Shown one piece after another: positions 47,532 to 55,348 of a stretch of DNA of 64,000 nt. Positions within the stretch are counted from its first letter, which is position 1. Every line of letters starts with the position of its first letter. Where the stretch lies: assembly GCA_018000455.1 (NCBI GenBank), contig JAGNJW010000015.1, forward strand, positions 1 through 64,000. Direction: 5' to 3'. Made by a program: the position numbers and the translations under genes. The notes below the pieces were generated by a model. That model searched no databases, was not told the origin of the DNA, and worked only from the letters and a program-made list of their open reading frames with translations. The stretch comes from Acidobacteriota bacterium (lineage in GTDB: Bacteria > Acidobacteriota > Vicinamibacteria > Vicinamibacterales > UBA2999).

Positions 47532-48166
47532 CATCAATCGCCGATCTTCGCCGCGACTATCGCGAGCGAGCACTGTTAGAAGCCGACGCGGACGCCGACC
47601 CGCTCGTGCTCTTTCGCCACTGGCTCGACGACGCCGTGCGCGCCGAACTCGCAGATGCCACGGCCATGACGCTGGCCACGGCGTCAGGCGACGGCACACC
47701 CGACGCGCGCATCGTCTTGCTCAAGGACGCCGGCGCCGACGGCTTCACCTTCTTCACCAACTACGACAGTGCGAAGAGCGCGGAACTGTCGGCGAATCCC
47801 CGTGCCAGCCTGGTCTTCTTCTGGGCGGCCCTCGAACGACAGATTCGCATCGGCGGCACGGTCAGCCGTGTCGCGCCGGACGTCAGTGACGCCTACTTCG
47901 CCTCGCGCCCATTCGACAGCCAGTACGGCGCGTGGGCCTCGCCCCAAAGCCAGGTCATCGCCGACCGCGCCTCGCTCGAGGCGAGGATGGCCGAGATAAA
48001 CACGCGCTTTGCCGGCGGCCCCACGCCGCGTCCGCCCCATTGGGGCGGCTACCTGGTGACGCCGTCGTGGCTCGAGTTCTGGCAGGGACGTCCGAACCGC
48101 CTCCACGACCGGCTGCGCTATCGCCGCGACGGCGTCGCGTGGGCACGCGAGCGCCTGGCCCCCTAG
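47528..48166 (+). CDS. pdxH: Pyridoxamine 5'-phosphate oxidase
   Basis: A 212-residue FMN enzyme, normal for PdxH. It has the N-terminal MTSIADLRRDYRERALLEAD, the FMN-binding DARIVLLKDAGADGFTFFTN and ASLVFFWAALERQIRIGGTV, and the C-terminal WGGYLVTPSWLEFWQGRPNR with LHDRLRYRR, both typical. It oxidises pyridoxine/pyridoxamine 5'-phosphate to PLP. It is coupled to the glycosyltransferase by an ATGA overlap, although no functional link is apparent. Its stop lies 12 nt from the stop of the converging PhzF-like gene. Confidence 0.95.
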   Translation: MTSIADLRRDYRERALLEADADADPLVLFRHWLDDAVRAELADATAMTLATASGDGTPDARIVLLKDAGADGFTFFTNYDSAKSAELSANPRASLVFFWAALERQIRIGGTVSRVAPDVSDAYFASRPFDSQYGAWASPQSQVIADRASLEARMAEINTRFAGGPTPRPPHWGGYLVTPSWLEFWQGRPNRLHDRLRYRRDGVAWARERLAP

Positions 48167-48178
48167 TGCGCAGGGCCG

Positions 48179-49093
48179 CTACCACTCGATGACGCCATCG
48201 CCGACGCGCACGGCGCAGCCGCCGACGTGCGCGCGGGTGATGTCGGCCGGCGAGGTCGCCTCGACGCGGACGTGGAGGCGGCTGGGGCGTCCCATCTTCA
48301 CACCCTGCGCGCTCACGATGGACTGCCCTGCCGCCACCGGCACGATGCCGTGGCGCACCAGATAGCCGCCGAGCGGACCGCTGGCGCCGCCGGTGGCGGG
48401 ATCCTCGACGACACCCGCCTCCGGCGCGAACATCCGGCTGTAGACGGTGGCCCCGTCAGGTCCCGGTTCGGCCGTGAACACGAACACGCCGACGTGCCCC
48501 TCGGGGAAGGCGCTCTGGAGGCGCCGCATCTTTGCGCTGTCGGGATGACACGCGTCGACGGCCGCACGCGTCGAGAGCGGCACGTAGAAAAACGGCGCGC
48601 CGCACGACGCTTCCTCGACCGGCAGACCGGTGGCCGCCCACGCCGCCGGATCGCCGTTGATGGCGGCGACGACATCGCCACCCGGTGCGCCCGTCTGGCG
48701 GAACTCGGGGCGTCCCTGGTCCATCCACGCCGCCGTGAGGCCGTCGTCGCCCCACTCGAGAGCCACGGCGGTCGGACCCACGTTCAGGCCGAACACCCAG
48801 CGGGCGCGACCGCGCGGGATGACCCCGAGCGACGCCAACGCGAACGTGGTGCCGATGGTCGGGTGTCCCGCCATCGGCATCTCGCGCGCTGGCGTGAAGA
48901 TGCGCATCCGCACGTCGGTGTCGGCGGCTTCAGCGGGCAGGACGAACGTGCTCTCGGCGAAGTTCATCTCGTTGGTGAGCGTCTGCATCTGGCGCGTGTC
49001 GAGGCCGCGCCCGTCGTGGAAGACGGCGAGCTGGTTGCCTTCGAAGGGACGCGAAGTGAAGACGTCGTAGTGCAGATAACGCGCGGTCGGCAT
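48179..49093 (-). CDS. PhzF family isomerase/epimerase-like protein
   Basis: A 304-residue protein with the diaminopimelate-epimerase-like double fold of PhzF: YDVFTSRPFEGNQLAVFHDG at residues 9-28, the catalytic Glu in NEMNFAESTFVLP, the conserved MPMAGHPTIGTTFAL, and in the second half EDPATGGASGPLGGYLVRHG. PhzF proteins isomerise small metabolites, and most members are of unknown substrate; there is no phenazine cluster here. A TACGAT hexamer lies exactly 6 nt before the ATG, so the mRNA may be leaderless. Confidence 0.92.
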   Translation of the reverse strand: MPTARYLHYDVFTSRPFEGNQLAVFHDGRGLDTRQMQTLTNEMNFAESTFVLPAEAADTDVRMRIFTPAREMPMAGHPTIGTTFALASLGVIPRGRARWVFGLNVGPTAVALEWGDDGLTAAWMDQGRPEFRQTGAPGGDVVAAINGDPAAWAATGLPVEEASCGAPFFYVPLSTRAAVDACHPDSAKMRRLQSAFPEGHVGVFVFTAEPGPDGATVYSRMFAPEAGVVEDPATGGASGPLGGYLVRHGIVPVAAGQSIVSAQGVKMGRPSRLHVRVEATSPADITRAHVGGCAVRVGDGVIEW

Positions 49094-49099
49094 GCGGCC

Positions 49100-49105
49100 A
49101 TCGTA
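49100..49105 (-). promoter_or_regulatory. Candidate -10 (TACGAT) of the PhzF-like gene
   Basis: TACGAT on the minus strand with exactly 6 nt to the ATG at 49093 and no ribosome binding site. Confidence 0.45.
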
Positions 49106-49146
49106 TCTCCGGCCCGGGCGCGGCCGTGCACTGTAATCGCGCCCTG

Positions 49147-49891
49147 ATGCCCGCCGGTCGTGCCGGCGCCAAGGTTGTGGTGCTCGCGGTGGCGACCGCC
49201 GCAGGACTGGCGTGGAGTCTGGCTGCAGCGCGCGCGCAAGCGCTCACGATCGTGGCACCGGCCGCGCCCGGCGGCGGCTGGGATCAGACGGTCCGCGCCC
49301 TGCAGCGCGCCTTCGCGTCGCTCGGCACGCCGGTCTCGGTGCAGGTGGAGAACGTGCCGGGCGCCGCCGGTACGATTGGCTTGGCACGGTTTGCCAGCGC
49401 CGACCGCGGACGCGACGACGCGCTGCTCGTCACCGGCCTCGTGATGGTGAGCGGTATCGTCGCGACGCATTCGAGGCGGCGGCTGGGCCGGCGGTGGCGA
49501 AGCGCTCGCCGCGCTCCTCGGCGGGCAGGTCACGGCCGGCGTGAGCGGCCTGGGCGAGTTCGCGCCGAGCATCAGCGCCGGTCAGCTCCGCGCGCTGGCG
49601 ATCTCGTCGCCGTCGCGCGTCGCGGAGCTCGACGCGCCGACCTTGCGCGAGGCGGGAGTGGAGCTCGATCTGGCCAACTGGCGCGCCGTGGTCGCGCCGC
49701 CCGGCGTGAGCGACGTCGAGGCCGCGGCCCTCACGGCGCAGGTACGCGCCGCGGTCGGTAGCGCCGCCTGGCGCGACACCCTCACGCGCACCGGCTGGAC
49801 CGACCTCTACCTGGATGGCGCGCCCGTTCGTCAGTTCCTGCTGGCCGAAGGGGCGCGCGTCAACGCCGTGCTGGCGCGGCTGGCACAGGGC
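49147..49891 (+). pseudogene. tctC: tctC: tripartite tricarboxylate transporter binding protein, internally deleted
   Basis: The first frame (49147 to about 49465) gives a signal peptide (VVVLAVATAAGLAWSLAAA) and then ALTIVAPAAPGGGWDQTVRA and VENVPGAAGTIGLARF, the N-terminal third of a TctC/Bug periplasmic receptor. After GLVMVSGIVAT the sense jumps to another frame at about 49469: GGGWAGGGEALAALLGGQVT, AGVSGLGEFAPSISAGQLRA and RALAISSPSRVAELDAPTLR, the C-terminal half. About 80 residues and the frame are lost between, including part of the ligand pocket. The second frame runs without a stop into TctB sequence. The intact family length is about 320 residues. Confidence 0.8.
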
Positions 49892-50152
49892 ACACCGGCG
49901 ACGCCGACGGCGTGGAGGCCGACTGCGTCCACGGCGCCGGCACTCGCCCTGGCGCCCGCCCACGCGTTCCTTGAGCCGCTCATGGGCTTCGTCCCGACGG
50001 CCACGCTCGACTTCGCGGCCGGCGCCGCGGCACTCGGCAGCCGCCGGCACGCCGGCAATGCCTGTGTGGGCGTGGTGGTCGCGCTCGTCATCGTCCTTGT
50101 CTTCGGCGCGGGCCTCGGGGTGCCGCTGCCACTCGGCGCGTGGTGGCCGTGA
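49892..50152 (+). pseudogene. tctB: tctB: small membrane subunit, N-terminally deleted and fused to tctC
   Basis: In the same frame as the tctC remainder, the sequence FLEPLMGFVPTATLDFAAGA, ALGSRRHAGNACVGVVVALV and VLVFGAGLGVPLPLGAWWP matches the last two helices of TctB (DUF1468). The N-terminal half with its first two helices and its own start are absent, so the open frame joins a TctC C-terminus to a TctB C-terminus. Its TGA overlaps the GTG of the tctA fragment (GTGA), which preserves the ancestral operon layout. Confidence 0.7.
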
Positions 50153-50627
50153 ACGCCTTCGGCGCTCTGGTCGACGGCTTCGTGCAGGCGCTGACGCCCA
50201 CCCACCTGGGCTGGGGTGCGCTGGGCGTCACGCTCGGGACGAACCGACCAGTGCATTCATCATGTTCGCCGGCATCTGCTACGGCGGCAACCTGGTCGTG
50301 GCGTCGGTCGGAGCCTGGAGCGTACACCGCGCCACGGGCGACATCCTGGCGCTGGCGGCGGTGGGACTGCTCGGCTTCGGCCTGCGCCGCGCCGGTTGCC
50401 CGCTGGCGCCAGTGATGATCGGGTTCATGCTGGGACCGGCCGCCGACATGCACCTGCGCCGCGCGCTGGCGGTGGGCGATGGCGCCTGGTCGACGCTCGT
50501 TCTCAGGCCGGGCATGGGCCTGATGTGGGGCGCGTGCCTGCTGCTGCTGGCCGGACCGTGGCTGTGGCGGCGCTGGGGGCGGGACCGCCCGCAGGCCGAC
50601 GGCATTCAAGGGACAGGACTACACTAA
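50149..50627 (+). pseudogene. tctA: tctA: large membrane subunit, mostly deleted
   Basis: GTG 50149 starts NAFGALVDGFVQALTPTHLG and GALGVTLGT, the normal N-terminus of TctA. The next sense is in another frame, DEPTSAFIMFAGICYGG, a conserved TctA segment. This in turn is joined directly to NLVVASVGAWSVHRATGDIL, LLGFGLRRAGCPLAPVMIGF and GPAADMHLRRALAVGDGAW from the C-terminal part. Only about 160 of about 500 residues remain, with at least two internal losses. The transporter cannot work; the family normally imports citrate or similar carboxylates. Confidence 0.8.
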
Positions 50628-50646
50628 CCACAGGATCCGCCTCTGC

Positions 50647-51249
50647 ATGTCTACCGCGCCTTCCGCCCCACTCGTCGTCGCGATCACCGGCGCCACCGGC
50701 ATCGTCTACGGCGTCCGCCTCCTCGAGCGGCTGCGCGAGGCCGGCGTCGGCTCGCATCTGGTCATGAGCAAGTGGGCCATCCAGACGATGCTGCAGGAGA
50801 CCGACTACACGGTCGATGGCGTGAAGCGGCTGGCCACCGAGGTGCACAGCCCCGACGACTTCGGCGCCGCGATCTCGAGTGGCAGCTTCGTCACGCGCGG
50901 CATGGTCGTGGCCCCGTGCAGCATGCGGACGCTGGCGGCGATCTCGACCGGCAACGGCACCACGCTCGTGCACCGCGCCGCCGACGTCGTGCTCAAGGAG
51001 CGCCGCCGGCTGGTGCTGGTGCCGCGCGAGGCACCCCTCAGCGACATCCATCTCGAACACATGCTGCGGCTGTCGCGGATGGGGACCGTGATCTTCCCGC
51101 CGGTGCCGGCCTTCTACCAGCGCCCCGTCACCGTGGCCGACATCGTCGACCACACGGTGATGCGGGTGCTCGACCAGTTCGGCCTCCACGCCGACTCGGC
51201 CGGCCGCTGGACGGGCAAGACTGCCACCCCGCTCGCTGCCCGCGGCTGA
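50647..51249 (+). CDS. ubiX: Flavin prenyltransferase UbiX
   Basis: A 200-residue protein of the UbiX/Pad1 family. The N-terminal FMN-binding loop is ITGATGIVYGVRLLERL. Further marks are AISSGSFVTRGMVVAPCSMR, TLAAISTGNGTTLVHRAADV, RRLVLVPREAPLSDIHLEHM and the C-terminal FPPVPAFYQRPVTVADIVDH. UbiX prenylates FMN to make the cofactor of UbiD-type decarboxylases. No ubiD lies in the window. The gene begins 20 nt after the dead tctA and was probably the next cistron; a TACACT hexamer lies 22 nt upstream. Length is normal and all active-site loops are present. Confidence 0.93.
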   Translation: MSTAPSAPLVVAITGATGIVYGVRLLERLREAGVGSHLVMSKWAIQTMLQETDYTVDGVKRLATEVHSPDDFGAAISSGSFVTRGMVVAPCSMRTLAAISTGNGTTLVHRAADVVLKERRRLVLVPREAPLSDIHLEHMLRLSRMGTVIFPPVPAFYQRPVTVADIVDHTVMRVLDQFGLHADSAGRWTGKTATPLAARG

Positions 51250-51347
51250 CGCTGGTCGCGACGCCCGCTCGCGCCTGACTCGGCGCTTCGGTCGCTCCTT
51301 GGTGGCGTCCCCTACGCGCCTTGGTCGCGTCGTGAGCGACGGTGGAT

Positions 51348-51353
51348 TACACT
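51348..51353 (+). promoter_or_regulatory. Candidate -10 (TACACT) of the DPP III-like gene
   Basis: TACACT with exactly 6 nt to the ATG at 51360 and no ribosome binding site between. Confidence 0.45.
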
Positions 51354-51359
51354 CGCCGG

Positions 51360-53387
51360 ATGCGCATTCGTCTGGCTCTTGCCGCCTCGTTCGCCACTGT
51401 CCTGGCCGGCTGTTCGCCGCCCACCGAGACGCCCGCGCCGGCCGCGCCCCCGGCCGAGGCCGAGCGCCACTACCTGCTCGAACGCGTCGACGACGCGGCG
51501 ATCGTGCAGCTCTACGCCGATGGCTTCACGGCCCTGCCGCTGAACGAGAAGCGGCTCGTCTACCACCTGACCGAGGCGGCCATCGCCGGCCGCGACATCT
51601 ACTGGGACCAGCGCTATGAGCACGGGCTCGCCATGCGCGGCGTGCTCGAGCAGATCGTGACCAACGACGCCGGCATCGGTCCGGCCACGCTCACCGAGAT
51701 CACGCGCTACACGAAGCTCCTGTGGCTCAACTCGGGCCCGTACGACAATCTCACCGCCCGCAAGTTCGTGATGACCTGCACGCCCGAGGCGTTGGCGGCG
51801 GCGGCCGCGCAGGCGGCGAAGAACGGCGCCACGTTCGCGACCTCGTCCGGTGAATCGCTCGACCAGATGCTGGCGCGGATGCGTCCGCTGTTCTTCGATG
51901 CCACGGTCGATCCGATGGTCACGCAGAAGACGCCCGAAGGCGGCAAGGACATCCTGCAGGCGAGCGCGAACAATCTCTACAGCGGCGTCTCGATGGCTGA
52001 CCTCAAGGGCTTCACGGAGCAGAACGGCCTCAACTCGCGGCTGGTCAAGCAAGACGGCCGCTTGGTCGAAGAGGTCTACAAGGTGGGCGGGCGCTACGAC
52101 GTCCAGATTCGCGCCATCATCGGCCACCTCGAAGCCGCTCAGGCGTTCGCCACGCCGACCATGAAGGAGGCCCTGGCGAAGCTCGTGCAGTGGTATCGCA
52201 CCGGCGACGACGCCGACCGCAAGGCCTACGACATCGCCTGGGTGAACGACAAAGCGTCGCCGGTCGACACGATCAACGGCTTCATCGAGGTCTACCTCGA
52301 CGCCCGCGGTGTGAAGGGCTCGTGGGAAGCGCTCGTCTATTACGTGAACCGTCAGAAGACGGTCGACATCGAGAAGCTGGCCACCAGCGCGCAGTGGTTC
52401 GAGGATCGCATGCCGTGGGCGCCGGAGTTCAGGAAGGCCGGCGTCAAGGGCATCACCGCCACGGCCATCGACGTGGTGATTGAAACCGGCGACTCCGGCC
52501 CCATCACGCCGATCGGCATCAACCTGCCAAACGATCAGACCGTGCGTGAGGAGCACGGCAGTAAGTCGGTGTCACTGTCGAACGTGACCGAGGCCTATGA
52601 CAAGTCCACGGTGCCCGAGTTCCGCCGGGAATTCGCCTGGGCGCCGGAGGAGGTGGCGCGCGCCGACAAGTGGAGCGCGTTTGCCGGCGAACTGACGACC
52701 AATATGCACGAGGTGATTGGCCACGCCTCGGGCAAGGTCAGCGACAAGGTGGGCGGTAATCCAGCGACGCTGCTCAAGGAGCATTACTCGGCGCTCGAAG
52801 AGGGTCGCGCCGATCTGGTAGCCCTCTACTTCATCGCCGACCCGAAGGTGGCCGAACTCGGCATCCTGAAAGCCGACGATCAGGCCGAGATCGTCCAGAC
52901 CGAGTACGAGAGCTACACCAAGAACGCGCTCGTGCAGTTGCGCCGGATGCGCCAGGGCACGCAGATCGAAGAAGATCACATGCGCAACCGCCAGATGATC
53001 GTGCGCTGGCTGATGGCCAACACCAAGGCGATCGAGGTGCGGCGGCGCGACGGCAAGACCTTCTACGTGATGACCGACGCGCAGGCCTTCCGCGAGGGCG
53101 TGGGCCGGTTGCTGGCCGAAGTGCAGCGCATCAAGGGCGTCGGTGACTACGCGGCGGCCAAAGCCCTGTTCGAAGCCCATGGAGTGCATTTCGATCCGGT
53201 GCTGCGCGATGAGGTGGTGGCCCGGGTGGACCGCCTGCACCTGCCGTCGTACTCCGGCTTCGTGATGCCGAAGCTGACGGCGACCCGCGACGCCAGCGGG
53301 GCCATCACCGACGTGGCCATGACGTATCCGATGGATCTCGCCGCGCAAATGCTCGAATACTCCAGGATCGGCGCCGGCCTGAAGTAG
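51360..53387 (+). CDS. Dipeptidyl-peptidase III-like (M49) metallopeptidase, lipoprotein
   Basis: A 675-residue protein. The signal ends in a lipobox (ATVLAGC, Cys18), so it is probably a lipoprotein. The M49 zinc motif is H450-E-V-I-G-H455 (MHEVIGHASGKVSDK), and the third ligand is in the EEGRADLVALY helix at 480-490, matching the HExxxH/EExRAE pattern of DPP III. Such enzymes remove dipeptides from peptide N-termini. The bacterial lipoprotein form would act in the periplasm on imported peptides. It is first of a run of peptidase-related genes in the same direction (zinc-ribbon protein, then P1 peptidase). Confidence 0.9.
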   Translation: MRIRLALAASFATVLAGCSPPTETPAPAAPPAEAERHYLLERVDDAAIVQLYADGFTALPLNEKRLVYHLTEAAIAGRDIYWDQRYEHGLAMRGVLEQIVTNDAGIGPATLTEITRYTKLLWLNSGPYDNLTARKFVMTCTPEALAAAAAQAAKNGATFATSSGESLDQMLARMRPLFFDATVDPMVTQKTPEGGKDILQASANNLYSGVSMADLKGFTEQNGLNSRLVKQDGRLVEEVYKVGGRYDVQIRAIIGHLEAAQAFATPTMKEALAKLVQWYRTGDDADRKAYDIAWVNDKASPVDTINGFIEVYLDARGVKGSWEALVYYVNRQKTVDIEKLATSAQWFEDRMPWAPEFRKAGVKGITATAIDVVIETGDSGPITPIGINLPNDQTVREEHGSKSVSLSNVTEAYDKSTVPEFRREFAWAPEEVARADKWSAFAGELTTNMHEVIGHASGKVSDKVGGNPATLLKEHYSALEEGRADLVALYFIADPKVAELGILKADDQAEIVQTEYESYTKNALVQLRRMRQGTQIEEDHMRNRQMIVRWLMANTKAIEVRRRDGKTFYVMTDAQAFREGVGRLLAEVQRIKGVGDYAAAKALFEAHGVHFDPVLRDEVVARVDRLHLPSYSGFVMPKLTATRDASGAITDVAMTYPMDLAAQMLEYSRIGAGLK

Positions 53388-53459
53388 CCGCTGCCAAGGC
53401 CACGCACGTGTCGTTCCCGAGCCCGCGGCGACCGGCCAGCCGTGGCATGATCGGCCAGG

Positions 53460-54092
53460 ATGCCCACACGAGACTACCGCGCCGGCCAGACGGTGGAAGA
53501 CTACTGCCGCGCCTGCCACGTCGATCGCATTCACACGATCGTGGTCGTCGACGGCGGCGGGCAGCCGCTGCGCGTCACCTGCGACTACTGCCGCAGCGAG
53601 CACAACTTTCGGGGCGGCGGGCGGATGGCGCTCCCCGGCCGAGCGGCGGTGACCCCGGCGAAGCGCAGCCCCGAGGTCGCCGCCAACACCCCAGCCCCGC
53701 CGCTGGTCAGCGACCGTGAGATCTCGGAGCCCTCCATGAGTGATCTGTCCGGTATCAACCTCGAAGCGCTGCTGCGTCGCATCATCCGCGAAGAGACCGG
53801 CCTCACACCGGCCGCGCCGGCCGAGAAGTGGCGCGGCGGCGATCTCGTGCTTCGGCCCGGCAAGCCCGGCGTGCAGCAGAAGGTGGTGCCGATCGAGACC
53901 TTCTTCCACAAGATCGTGATGCTCCGGAACCGCCTGCGGACGCTCGAACAGCAGGTCAACGCCTCCGACCTGCCCGACGATCAGAAGCTGAAGATCCAGA
54001 GCTACATCACCGGCTGCTACGGCTCGCTCACGAGCTTCAACGTGCTGTTTGCCGACGAGGCCGACCGCTTCGTCGGCGCGGCGAGCGACTAG
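53460..54092 (+). CDS. Zinc-ribbon protein of unknown function
   Basis: A 210-residue protein with an N-terminal ribbon, C16-R-A-C19 and C41-D-Y-C44 (YCRACHVDRIHT ... VTCDYCRSEHNF), likely binding one zinc. A flexible linker of about 45 residues follows (Pro/Ala-rich). The C-terminal helical domain (DLSGINLEALLRRIIREETG; VVPIETFFHKIVMLRNRLRT) includes a predicted coiled coil (LEQQVNASDLPDDQKLKIQ). I recall similar ribbon-plus-helical proteins in Acidobacteria but no function. A CATGAT hexamer lies 8 nt before the ATG. It may bind nucleic acid; this is a guess from the ribbon. Confidence 0.65.
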   Translation: MPTRDYRAGQTVEDYCRACHVDRIHTIVVVDGGGQPLRVTCDYCRSEHNFRGGGRMALPGRAAVTPAKRSPEVAANTPAPPLVSDREISEPSMSDLSGINLEALLRRIIREETGLTPAAPAEKWRGGDLVLRPGKPGVQQKVVPIETFFHKIVMLRNRLRTLEQQVNASDLPDDQKLKIQSYITGCYGSLTSFNVLFADEADRFVGAASD

Positions 54093-54104
54093 CCCCGGCC
54101 CCCA

Positions 54105-55277
54105 ATGGCACGCATACTGCGCCGCTTTCGTGCCAACGGGGGCTGGGCTCTTCTCACTACTTGCGTACTCATCGCTGCGGCGACGCTGGGCGCCCAGCCG
54201 AAGCCGCGGGCTCGCGCGGTCGGCGTGCCTTTCCACGGTACGCCCGGACCGCTCAACGCCATCACCGACGTGGCCGGCGTGGAGGTGGGCCACGCGACGA
54301 TCGTGCGCGGTGAGGGGGCACTCGTCGTCGGCCGCGGACCGGTGCGCACGGGCGTAACGGCCGTGTGGCCGCGCGGCAAGCGCTGGGCGCCGGTGTTTGC
54401 CGGCTGGTTCGCCGGTAACGGCTTCGGCGAGATGACCGGCGCACCATGGGTCGTCGAAGGCGGCGTGCTCGGTGGGCCGGTGATGATTACCGGGACGTAC
54501 TCGGTGGGCGTCGTCCGCGACGGCGTCAACAGCTACTTTCACGAGGTGCTGAAGACGCCGATCCCATGGCACCAGCCGGTGGTGGGCGAAACGTCCGACG
54601 CCTTCCTGAACGATGGTCAGGGCCAGCACGTGACGAAGGCGCACGCCTTCGAGGCGCTCATGGATGCGCGGCCGGGTCCTGTGGTCGAAGGCAACGTCGG
54701 CGGCGGCACCGGCATGGTCGCCCACGGGTTCAAGGGCGGCATCGGCACTTCGAGTCGTGTCGTCGGCGACCACATCGTCGGGGTTCTGGTGCAGGCCAAC
54801 TACGGCACGCGCGAGAGCCTGACGGTGGCCGGCGTGCCCGTGGGCCGCGAAGTGACCGGCGCCGAGCGCCAGCGCGCGCCGGCGCCGCCGGCCGATCGCG
54901 ACGGCTCGATCATCGCCGTGGTCGCCACCTCGGCACCGCTCCTGCCCCACCAGCTCGAACGCCTGGCGCGTAGGGTGCCCATGGGAATCGCGCGGCTGGG
55001 CGGCACGGCGGCCAACGGCTCCGGCGACATCTTCATCGCCTTCTCCACGGCCAATCCGGGCGCCGCAGCCGATACCGGCCCGACCGCCCTCACGTGGCTC
55101 CCGAACGGGGACCTGTCACCCTTCTTCGAAGCCACCGTGGATGCCACCGAGGAAGCAATCGTGAACGCGCTGGTGGCCGCCGACACCATGAGCGGCATCG
55201 ACGGCAACACGGCCTACGCGCTGCCGATCGACCAACTCCGGGCGATCCTGCAGAAGTACGGCCGTTTGGCACCCTAG
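54105..55277 (+). CDS. P1 family (DmpA/BapA-like, S58) aminopeptidase
   Basis: A 390-residue exported protein (signal in WALLTTCVLIAAATLGAQ). The family shows in NAITDVAGVEVGHATIVRGE, RTGVTAVWPRGK, FAGWFAGNGFGEMTGAPWVV and EGNVGGGTGMVAHGFKGGIG, followed by GTSSR. In this family the chain self-cleaves before a Ser/Thr in that G-T-S region, and the new N-terminal residue is the nucleophile. Other members are L-aminopeptidase/D-esterases and beta-aminopeptidases. The C-terminal NGSGDIFIAFSTANPG is also typical. It begins 12 nt after the zinc-ribbon gene, so it is in an operon with it and perhaps with the DPP III-like gene. Confidence 0.88.
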   Translation: MARILRRFRANGGWALLTTCVLIAAATLGAQPKPRARAVGVPFHGTPGPLNAITDVAGVEVGHATIVRGEGALVVGRGPVRTGVTAVWPRGKRWAPVFAGWFAGNGFGEMTGAPWVVEGGVLGGPVMITGTYSVGVVRDGVNSYFHEVLKTPIPWHQPVVGETSDAFLNDGQGQHVTKAHAFEALMDARPGPVVEGNVGGGTGMVAHGFKGGIGTSSRVVGDHIVGVLVQANYGTRESLTVAGVPVGREVTGAERQRAPAPPADRDGSIIAVVATSAPLLPHQLERLARRVPMGIARLGGTAANGSGDIFIAFSTANPGAAADTGPTALTWLPNGDLSPFFEATVDATEEAIVNALVAADTMSGIDGNTAYALPIDQLRAILQKYGRLAP

Positions 55278-55336
55278 CACCTGCGAGTCGCGTCAGGTCT
55301 TACAGAAGGATTACGCGCCCTGGCGCGAACACGCCG

Positions 55337-55342
55337 TAGCAT
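55337..55342 (+). promoter_or_regulatory. Candidate -10 (TAGCAT) of the nitronate monooxygenase gene
   Basis: TAGCAT with exactly 6 nt to the ATG at 55349; identical hexamer and spacing to the universal stress gene at 8444. Confidence 0.45.
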
Positions 55343-55348
55343 GCTGGC

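Noticed and set aside
48179-49093. Phenazine biosynthesis locus because of PhzF
   Set aside because: PhzF-like proteins are widespread and no other phz gene is nearby.
52572-54950. 792-codon minus-strand ORF opposite the peptidase genes
   Set aside because: Antisense shadow of three recognisable genes; no signal, domain or ribosome site.
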